Of a DNA stretch of 64,000 nucleotides, positions 24,509 through 31,510 are shown one piece after another (the stretch's first letter is position 1; the number at the start of each line of letters is the position of its first letter). Source of the DNA: NORP259 sp041398705 (GTDB taxonomy: Bacteria > Planctomycetota > UBA1135 > GCA-002686595). A program made the translations under genes and the position numbers. The stretch spans positions 1 to 64,000 of the forward strand of contig JAWKUI010000007.1 of NCBI GenBank assembly GCA_041398705.1. Reading direction: 5' to 3'. Below the pieces are notes generated by a model that was not told where the DNA came from, did no database searches, and saw only the letters and a list, made by a program, of their open reading frames with translations.

Positions 24509-25956
24509 TCAGCGCCCGCCCAGGTCGGCCAGGGCCGCGCGGGTCAGGTCGACGTAGGGTCCGCCCGGTTCGAAGTCGAGGTAGTTCTGCAGCACGGCGC
24601 GGGCTTCGTCGGGTTTGCCGCCGAGCTCGAGGGCACGCGCCAGGTCGAGGTGCACCGGGTCGGGCAAGGCGATGCGCTCTTCGCGGGCCTGGTCGACCAG
24701 CCGGTGCCAAGCCGAGGCCGCCGCGCTGTAGTCGCCCTGTTGCATGCTGACGAGGCCCACCAGGTGCCGCGCCACGAGGAACTCGTCGTCCCAGCCAAGG
24801 CTCGCTTCGAAAGCGGCGCGGGCCGCGGGCCAGTCGCGGTTGTCGAGGGCGACCTGGCCGCGCTTCAAGTACAGCTCGCGGCCGGCCAAGTGCACGTCCT
24901 CCAGGTCCGGCCAGAGTTCCGCGGCGGCGATCAGGTGCGTTTCCGCCGTGACCCAATCGCCCTCGTCGGTGGCGGCGATGGCGGCGCGGGCTTCCTTGCC
25001 AGCGGCGGACTTGAGCACGTCCGCACCGCTCGACAATTCGCTTTCGCTCAAACCGAGTTCGTGCGCGCGGCGGAAGTAGCGCAGGGCCAGATCCTTCTTG
25101 TCCTGGGCCAGGGCCACCACCCCCGCATGTTTGCAGAACGGCGCGAGTTTGGTCTCCATCGGCCGGCCTTGCGCCAACAGGGATTCGAAGATCTCGATGC
25201 CTTCGCCCCAGCGCGCATCGAGCATGCACAGATCGCCGAGCAGCTCCTGCGCTTCGAGGTTATCGGGACTGAGCGCCACCGCCTCGCGCGCGTGTTCGAG
25301 CGCGGCTTTGGTCTCGTCCGCCCCGGCCAATTCCTGCGCATACAGGCGTTCCGCTTCGGAAAGCGGATACTTCACGTAGGGCAGATCCGGATCGAGCGCA
25401 AGGGCGCGGCGCAGCAGCTCGACGCCGCGTTTCCCTGCCGCGTGCCCGGCTGGAAGATCGTCAGGATGCCCTCGGCGCGCAGCAACTCGGGCGTTTCCCC
25501 GAGTCGGTCGCGGCCGGCTTTCCACTCGTCGGCCGCGATCTGCAACTGACCCGCCATCACCGCCAATTCCGCCGCGGTCGCCCACACGCGCGCATCGTCG
25601 CCGTCCATCGCGCGCGCCTGCTCCAGCGCCTGCGATGCGGCGAGGGCATCCCCGCGCAGGCTCGCAAGGCGCGCCCGCAGCAGCGGCTCTTCGACTCCAA
25701 GTTCGGGCAGGTCCTTCACCTCCGCGAACAGTTCTTCCGCCGCATCGAGCCAACCATCGGCGATCATCTCGCGCAGGGTGCGCACGCGTTCGTCCTGCAC
25801 GCGCACGGCCGCGCCGCGCGTGCCCTGGCCGCCGCCCCCATCCGGCACCGCCGTGTCCTTCGAACCACAACCCGGCGCCCCCAGGGCCAGGCCGACGAAC
25901 AGCGCCCTCAGGAAAGCCAGGGCGGGAGCGGAACGGGAGTGGGCGGAACGCAGCAT
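24509..25956 (-). CDS. TPR lipoprotein with reading frame broken at 25429-25435 (-1 frameshift or pseudogene)
   Basis: Two overlapping frames together encode one TPR lipoprotein of about 480 residues. The first (from the ATG at 25956) gives a lipoprotein signal ending LGAPGC and TPR-like helices to about residue 174. The second, in the -1 frame, continues with the TPR signature LLRRALALDPDLPYV and several repeats (ALEHAREAVALSPDNLEAQE, AARAAFEASLGWDDEFLVAR) to the stop at 24509. The junction is GGGAAAC, whose 0-frame reading is G GGA AAC, a canonical -1 slippery heptamer followed by a 7-bp G/C hairpin. Either programmed frameshifting, a real mutation, or a sequencing error explains it. Without slippage the product ends near 25372. 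Confidence 0.7.
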
Positions 25957-25962
25957 GACCGC

Positions 25963-25968
25963 ATGGTA
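25963..25968 (-). promoter_or_regulatory. Candidate -10 element (TACCAT), leaderless start
   Basis: TACCAT on the minus strand, then 6 nt, then the ATG at 25956 of the TPR lipoprotein gene. It implies a transcript starting at the start codon. No -35 at standard spacing. Confidence 0.3.
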
Positions 25969-26064
25969 CCGCGCCCATCCGCCCGAGTTGACGGGCCGGT
26001 TGCCGCTTTTCCCCGGCAGCGGCCCCCTGGCCTTGGGCGCCGCGCAAAGTTAGGGTCGGCACCC

Positions 26065-27381
26065 ATGCGAAGCGTTCGATTCGTGACCTTCGGCTGCAAG
26101 GCCAACCAATACGACACCCAGGTGCTGCGCGAGGCCCTGCTGCGCCGCGGCATGACCGAGGAACAGGCCGAGGCGGATCTGCTCGTCGTCAACACCTGCA
26201 CCGTGACCGCGGAGGCCGGCCGCAAGGCGCGTCAACTGATCCGCCGCGTGGTGCGCGAGGCCCCGGGCACCGCCGTTTGCGTCACGGGCTGCCTGGCGGA
26301 AAGCGAACCCGATGTGCTGCGCGAACTGCCCGGGGTGCAATGGGTGCTCGGCAACGGCGAGGCGAAACGCCCGGTGCAATTCCTGCGCGAACTCGGGCAC
26401 GACATCGATCCCGAGGAATTGGGCATTCCGAGCGGCATTACCGAGTTTCAAGGCCATACTCGGGCGTTCCTGAAAATCCAGGATGGCTGCGATCAGGCCT
26501 GTTCCTTCTGCATCATCCCCTCGGTGCGCGGGCGCAGCAAAAGCCGTCCGCTGCCGGAATTGCAGGCCGAGGTGACGCGCCTCGTGCAAGCCGGCCACGT
26601 CGAAGTCGTGCTCTGCGGCATCCACATCGGACATTGGGGTCGCGACCTCGGACTCGGCCTACCCGACCTGCTCGCGGGCCTCGCGGGACTCGAAGTCCCG
26701 GGCCCGGATGGGGCCCCCATGCCGTGGCGCATGCGCCTCTCCTCGATCGAAGCGACCGAGGTCTGCGAAGGCACCCTCGAATGGATGGCCGCGCGGCCCG
26801 ACCGCATCGCACCGCACCTGCACATGCCCCTGCAATCGGGCTCGGGCGAGGTGCTGCGCCGCATGAACCGCTGGTACGGCCCCGAGGAATACCTGGCCGC
26901 CTGCGAGCGCATCCGGGCCGTATTGCCCAAACCCGCGCTGTCCGCCGACATCCTCGTCGGGTTCCCCGGGGAGACCGAACAGCACTTCCAGGAGAGCCTC
27001 GAGACCTGCCGCGCCGCGGGGTTCTGCCGCCTGCACGTCTTCCCCTTCTCCGCCCGCCCCGGTACCCCCGCCTACGAAATGGCGGATCCGGTCGATCCCC
27101 AGGACATCCGCGACCGGCGCATGCGCCTGTCCGAATGGGCCGCCCAGGGCGCCCAGGACTACCTGCGGTCGCTCGAGGGGCTCGAGGAATGGGTGGTGCT
27201 CGAGGGTTTCGCCGGCCTGGCGGGCCGCTATCAGCGGGTGCAGATCGATCCGGCCTGGATCGAAGGCCCGCCCCCGGCGGCCCTGCGCGTGCGCTTGCAA
27301 GTGCGCGAGCAGGAAGTGCGCCGCGGCGGCGAGATCCAGCGCAAAGCCAGCCTCTGGGGCTTGCCGGAGGTGCTTGCGTGA
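26065..27381 (+). CDS. mtaB: tRNA t6A37 methylthiotransferase MtaB
   Basis: Radical-SAM methylthiotransferase that converts t6A37 to ms2t6A in tRNAs. The 438-residue protein has the MTTase N-terminal domain with FVTFGCKANQYDTQ (Cys11), NTCTVT (Cys45) and Cys76, the radical-SAM motif CDQACSFC (Cys142, 146, 149) and a C-terminal TRAM-like domain. GCKANQYDT is typical of MtaB rather than MiaB or RimO. A TAGGGT hexamer ends 8 nt before the ATG and no Shine-Dalgarno is seen. The stop overlaps the GTG start of the uracil-DNA glycosylase gene (GTGA). Confidence 0.9.
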   Translation: MRSVRFVTFGCKANQYDTQVLREALLRRGMTEEQAEADLLVVNTCTVTAEAGRKARQLIRRVVREAPGTAVCVTGCLAESEPDVLRELPGVQWVLGNGEAKRPVQFLRELGHDIDPEELGIPSGITEFQGHTRAFLKIQDGCDQACSFCIIPSVRGRSKSRPLPELQAEVTRLVQAGHVEVVLCGIHIGHWGRDLGLGLPDLLAGLAGLEVPGPDGAPMPWRMRLSSIEATEVCEGTLEWMAARPDRIAPHLHMPLQSGSGEVLRRMNRWYGPEEYLAACERIRAVLPKPALSADILVGFPGETEQHFQESLETCRAAGFCRLHVFPFSARPGTPAYEMADPVDPQDIRDRRMRLSEWAAQGAQDYLRSLEGLEEWVVLEGFAGLAGRYQRVQIDPAWIEGPPPAALRVRLQVREQEVRRGGEIQRKASLWGLPEVLA

Positions 27382-28220
27382 GCGGCGCAGACCCTCGCGC
27401 GGAAGCGATCGCCGGCCTGGCGCGTCACCTGCGCCGCCGGGCCGCCATGGGCATCCGGCGGCTTGGGCCCGGCCCCGTGGGGACCCCGGCAGCCGCCGCC
27501 CCGCCGCCCCAGGCCCCCGCCTTCGTGCGGGAGCCGGAACCGCCCGTGGCCGCGCCGCCCCCGGCCCCCGTAACAATCGCCGCACCCCCCCTCCCTGACC
27601 GCCCCGTCGATTCCACCGGGGCACGCACCCCCGCCCAGATCGCCCCCGAGTGTCTCAATCTGGAACAGCTCCGGGCGGCCGTGGCCAACTGCCGGGCCTG
27701 CGAGCTCTGCCAGACCCGCACGCAGACGGTGTTCATGGACGGCAACGCCGCTCCGGGCGGGGTCTGCTTCGTCGGGGAAGCCCCCGGCGAGCAGGAGGAC
27801 CGCCAGGGCCTGCCCTTCGTGGGCCCCGCTGGCCAGCTCCTGAACGACATCATCACCAAGGGCATGGGGCTGCGCCGGGACCAGGTCACCATCGCCAACG
27901 TCCTCAAGTGCCGCCCGCCGGGCAATCGGGATCCCTTGCCCGAGGAAAAGGCGCTCTGCACCCCCTTCCTGGACCGCCAGATCGAGCTGATCCAGCCGCG
28001 GGTGCTGATCCCCCTCGGCGTGCATGCGACCCGCCACCTGCTGGGTACTGAGGGCTCCCTCTCCTCCCTGCGGGGCCAGGTGTACGAGCGCGGCACCTGC
28101 AAGGTGGTGCCGACCTTCCACCCGGCGTTCCTGCTGCGCAACCCCGCCGCGAAGCGCGATTGCTGGCAGGACATCCAGCGCGCGATGGCCGAAGCGGGCC
28201 TCCAGCGGCCGGGCCAGTGA
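27378..28220 (+). CDS. Family-4 uracil-DNA glycosylase (Fe-S, SPO1-type)
   Basis: Removes uracil from DNA as the first step of base-excision repair. The core has GEAPGEQEDRQGLPFVGPAG (133-152), the C-terminal motif TFHPAFLLRNP, and the four Fe-S cysteines (105, 108, 178, 194). The 280-residue product is longer than most family members because of an N-terminal region of about 95 residues: a basic helix, then a Pro/Ala-rich linker (about 30-75). The start is the GTG at 27378 overlapping mtaB's stop; an ATG at residue 24 is possible, but the overlap favours GTG. Confidence 0.9.
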   Translation: MSGADPRAEAIAGLARHLRRRAAMGIRRLGPGPVGTPAAAAPPPQAPAFVREPEPPVAAPPPAPVTIAAPPLPDRPVDSTGARTPAQIAPECLNLEQLRAAVANCRACELCQTRTQTVFMDGNAAPGGVCFVGEAPGEQEDRQGLPFVGPAGQLLNDIITKGMGLRRDQVTIANVLKCRPPGNRDPLPEEKALCTPFLDRQIELIQPRVLIPLGVHATRHLLGTEGSLSSLRGQVYERGTCKVVPTFHPAFLLRNPAAKRDCWQDIQRAMAEAGLQRPGQ

Positions 28221-28653
28221 CGCGAACGGGAGGTTTCTTGCCCGATTCGGGCCTTTGGCCACGGAGTCGCGGGTAACCGCGGGGCCCAGGAACACTAGGG
28301 AGTGGCTCCCAAGGGTGCCGGGACACCGGTGCCGTTCGGGGTCCGGGCGCGAAGCAAGCTCAAAGGGTTGATTGACCCTGGCCTCCCCAGGGCGCTATGC
28401 TCCCCCCCTCTTTACCATCTCACAACTGAACGGGCCCCCTCCGGGAGCGCGTCCGACCCGGTCCCGCGGCCCCAGCCGCACCCCGGTCTGCGCCTTCCAG
28501 ACGGCCCGTCCAGGCGACCTGGAACACCAGCGCTGCATGCTCATCGGATGCAGTTCCGGATTCCTTTCCCCCCTCCTCTGCTTTCCTACGACGTTTCCCA
28601 CCGGACTCCAGTGGGCCGCGTCTCCCCCCAAACGCCTCCGGGCCAGAGAACCC
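28221..28653 (+). other. Intergenic region with promoter and long leader of secretin-like gene
   Basis: 433 nt. A short GCCC/GGGC hairpin (28240-28252) followed by TTT may end the mtaB/UDG transcript. A sigma70-like promoter lies at 28372-28401. The remaining roughly 245 nt would be the 5' leader of the secretin-like gene; it contains GTCTG/CAGAC hairpin potential and CCCCGGTCTGC at 28481-28491, also found in the leader of the second secretin-like gene. The reading frame through this leader is open but its composition does not look coding. Confidence 0.5.
28372..28401 (+). promoter_or_regulatory. Candidate sigma70 promoter of the first secretin-like gene
   Basis: TTGACC (28372-28377), 18-nt spacer, TATGCT (28396-28401). 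It predicts a start near 28408 and a leader of about 245 nt. The second secretin-like gene has the same arrangement. Confidence 0.55.
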
Positions 28654-31317
28654 ATGCGCTTGTCGTACTTGCCGCTCCTCGCAGCGGCGTCTATCGCTTG
28701 CCATTCCACGGAGCCGAAGCAGGAACTGACCCAGCAGGCGGCGCAGGCCGCTGAGCAGGTTCAGTCCGCTGCTGCGGTCCGCGCGAACACCGCCGATGCG
28801 GCGGTGACCCAGGCGACGCTTCCCCCCGTCGGCATCCAGGTGGAAGCCAGTCAGCCGAGCGCCCTTGCCCAAGGCAGTGGTGACATGGCGGACCAGGCTC
28901 AGCGCGCTGCCCTCCTGAAGCAGCAGGGCAAGCACCTGGCCGAGCGTCTTGTGGAGGAAGGCAACACCCTGGTGCAACGCGCCGACTTCCAGAACGCGCT
29001 GCTCAGCTTCTCGCGCGCCCTCGAGCTGGATCCCTCCAGCCAGGCCGCCCGCGACGGCATGCGTCAGACCATGTCGCTGCTGGGTGATCCCTTCGCGACC
29101 GCCGGCGCGACCTTCGAAAGCGAAGTCGACCGCCTGATGGTGGCCCGGGCCCAAGCGCGCATGCAAGCAGAGGACTATGCACGCGAAGGCGACCGCGCCC
29201 TCACCCAGGGCAACTACGAAGACGCGATCGGTGCCTACCGCAACGCCGTCAACCTTCTGAGCATCCACCCGCTGATCGAGAACCAGGATCTGACCAAGAC
29301 CCTGATGGAACAGCGTCTGGCCCAGGCCGTCGAGCTGCGGGATGAGGAGCTCGTCAGCCGCGACCGCGCCGCCGAGGAAGAAGCCGCCGCGCTGCGCGCC
29401 GAGCGCGAAGCCGAGCAGGACCGCCAGCGTCAACGCGTTCAGGCCCAGCACTTCGCCGAAGCCCACGACGCGTACCTGGCCGGTCGTTACGACGAAGCCG
29501 AAACCTGGGTCAACCTGATCCTGGCCCAGGACCCGGAGAACGAACGCGCCCAGCGCCTGCGCGACACCGTGCGCGACACCCGCTTCGCCCGCAAGGACGA
29601 AGAGCAGCGCCGCCTGCAGCGCGAGAACTGGCTGAAGACCATGGACGACCTGAAGTTCCAGGGCGTGCCGCAGGTCGAGCCGATCGTCTATGACTATAAA
29701 CGCTGGGAAGTGGTCTCCAAGCGCAAAGACCTGGCGGAAGCCGACCTGGAGCGCGCCGAGGACCCGGATCGCGAAGCGGTGCTGAACACCCTGCGCAACA
29801 CCCGTTTCGAAGTGAACTTCGCCGGCCCCGACGGGGAAGGCACCAGCCTCGAGAGCGTGGCCGCGTACCTGCAGAGCGTGACCAACGTCAACTTCTACGT
29901 CTCCCCCGCCGTGGTCGACGGGCTGGACGAAGAAGAGACGACCATCAACATGGTCAACCCGGAGAACTCGGTTCTCAACGTTCTGAACCTGATCCACGAC
30001 ACCAAGGAAAACCTGACCTGGATCGTCGAGGACGGCATCGTGAAGTTCGTCACCCGCGACCAGGCCCAAGGCGGCCAGATCCTGGTGAACTATCCCGTCC
30101 AGGACCTGATCACCCCCGTGCGTGATTACCCCGGTCCGGTCATCAACGTGCAGCCCTCGGGCGGCATCGAGTCCAACGAAGAACCGCCGGAAGAGCGCGA
30201 GTCGAACGTCATCAGCGGCGACCAGCTCGAGATCCTGATCCAGGGCGCCATCGCTCCGGAGTCCTGGGACAGCGGTGCCAACAACTCGATCCAGGTCGTG
30301 GCCGAATCCGGCGCCCTGGTCGTGAGCCAGACCCCGGAAGTGCACAAGCAGATCCAGGCCCTCCTGAACGACCTGCGCGAAGCGACCGGCATCATGGTCG
30401 ACATCCAGGCCCAGTTCGTGAAGGTCGAGGACAACTTCCTTGAAGACATCGGTGTCGACTTCCGCGGCCTCGGTCCGCCCGGCCTCGGCGTCAACGGCAA
30501 GGACCTGAACGACTTCGGCGACCCGGCTCTGGCGGCGGAACTCAACTCCCCCGTCGGCCGCACCAACAGCCTTGGCGCGTACTTCGATGACGGCCAGGAC
30601 GGCGACTTCCGTGCCCGCATGGAGAACCTGTACGACCGCCAGCTCGGCGGCGACGAGTTCCGCGGCAGCGGTGGCCTGTCCTTCCAGTGGACCTTCCTGG
30701 ACGACATGCAGCTGCAACTCGTGCTGCGCGCCGTCTCCAAGTCCGAGCGCATCGAACTCGTCACCGCCCCGCGCATCCTGGTGCACAACAACAGCCGCGC
30801 CCACCTGGCCGTGCTGAACCAGGTCGCCTACGTGCAGGACTTCGACGTGGAAATCGCCCAGGCCAGCTCGATCGCTGACCCGGTCGTGCGCGTCACCCAC
30901 GAAGGTGTGATCCTCGACGTGCGCCCGGTGGTCTCCGCCGACCGCCGCTTCGTGACCATGGAACTGCGCCCCACCGTGGCTCGCCTCAAGCGCCCGATCA
31001 CCGAGCGTGCGACCACCCTGGGTTCCCAGACCTCCGTCACCATCCAGCTTCCGGAAATCGAGTACCAGCGCGTGCGCACCTCGATCCCGATCCCGGACGG
31101 CGGCACCGTCATGCTTGGCGGCATGAAGGAGATCGAGCGTCAGAGCTACAACTCGGGCGTGCCGATCCTCAACAAGATCCCGATCCTGTCGGCCCTCTTC
31201 GACCGCAAGGGCAACTACGTGTCCAACCGCAAGCTGCTCATCCTGCTGCGCGCCGACATCGTGATCCCCGCGGAGATCGAGCCGACCGAGGTCGAGACCG
31301 CCGCCCAGGCCCGCTAG
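28654..31317 (+). CDS. Secretin-like outer-membrane lipoprotein with N-terminal TPR region (paralogue 1)
   Basis: An 887-residue lipoprotein (signal ending SIAC, Cys16). Residues about 85-310 contain TPR-like repeats and a long charged coiled coil. Residues about 395-470 resemble an STN/N0-type domain (FYVSPAVVDGLDEEET). Residues about 690-870 match the secretin C-terminal domain: TAPRILVHNNSRAHLAV, GVILDVRPVV, IPIPDGGTVMLGG and the secretin signature VPILNKIPILSALF (836-849). Secretins form outer-membrane rings in type II/III secretion and type IV pili. The ATG at 28654 is chosen because it begins the signal peptide. It is the first gene of the Exb-motor locus and is paralogous to the gene at 37951. 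No T2SS ATPase or pseudopilin gene is near. Confidence 0.85.
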   Translation: MRLSYLPLLAAASIACHSTEPKQELTQQAAQAAEQVQSAAAVRANTADAAVTQATLPPVGIQVEASQPSALAQGSGDMADQAQRAALLKQQGKHLAERLVEEGNTLVQRADFQNALLSFSRALELDPSSQAARDGMRQTMSLLGDPFATAGATFESEVDRLMVARAQARMQAEDYAREGDRALTQGNYEDAIGAYRNAVNLLSIHPLIENQDLTKTLMEQRLAQAVELRDEELVSRDRAAEEEAAALRAEREAEQDRQRQRVQAQHFAEAHDAYLAGRYDEAETWVNLILAQDPENERAQRLRDTVRDTRFARKDEEQRRLQRENWLKTMDDLKFQGVPQVEPIVYDYKRWEVVSKRKDLAEADLERAEDPDREAVLNTLRNTRFEVNFAGPDGEGTSLESVAAYLQSVTNVNFYVSPAVVDGLDEEETTINMVNPENSVLNVLNLIHDTKENLTWIVEDGIVKFVTRDQAQGGQILVNYPVQDLITPVRDYPGPVINVQPSGGIESNEEPPEERESNVISGDQLEILIQGAIAPESWDSGANNSIQVVAESGALVVSQTPEVHKQIQALLNDLREATGIMVDIQAQFVKVEDNFLEDIGVDFRGLGPPGLGVNGKDLNDFGDPALAAELNSPVGRTNSLGAYFDDGQDGDFRARMENLYDRQLGGDEFRGSGGLSFQWTFLDDMQLQLVLRAVSKSERIELVTAPRILVHNNSRAHLAVLNQVAYVQDFDVEIAQASSIADPVVRVTHEGVILDVRPVVSADRRFVTMELRPTVARLKRPITERATTLGSQTSVTIQLPEIEYQRVRTSIPIPDGGTVMLGGMKEIERQSYNSGVPILNKIPILSALFDRKGNYVSNRKLLILLRADIVIPAEIEPTEVETAAQAR

Positions 31318-31336
31318 GGCCCCTCGCCCAAGGAAC

Positions 31337-31370
31337 CCGTCCCGGAGCTGGCCCCCCTGCTCCGGGACGG
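31337..31370 (+). terminator. Intrinsic-type terminator after first secretin-like gene
   Basis: 12-bp perfect stem CCGTCCCGGAGC/GCTCCGGGACGG with a 10-nt loop, 19 nt past the stop codon and followed by CTTTCC. The T-run is short. Confidence 0.6.
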
Positions 31371-31510
31371 CTTTCCAAAGGCATCTTCCCCCAAAAGGCC
31401 GGTTACGGCCCCCCTCCGGGCATCTATCTCCCCCCAGGATGCCTGTTCGTTTTCGCTCGAACCTCTTGCCCAGATCGCGCCGGAGCCCTGGGCACCTCTG
31501 ATCCGCAACC

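Noticed and set aside
28372..28653. N-terminal extension of the first secretin-like protein
   Set aside because: It contains the predicted promoter and leader; the lipoprotein signal starts at 28654.
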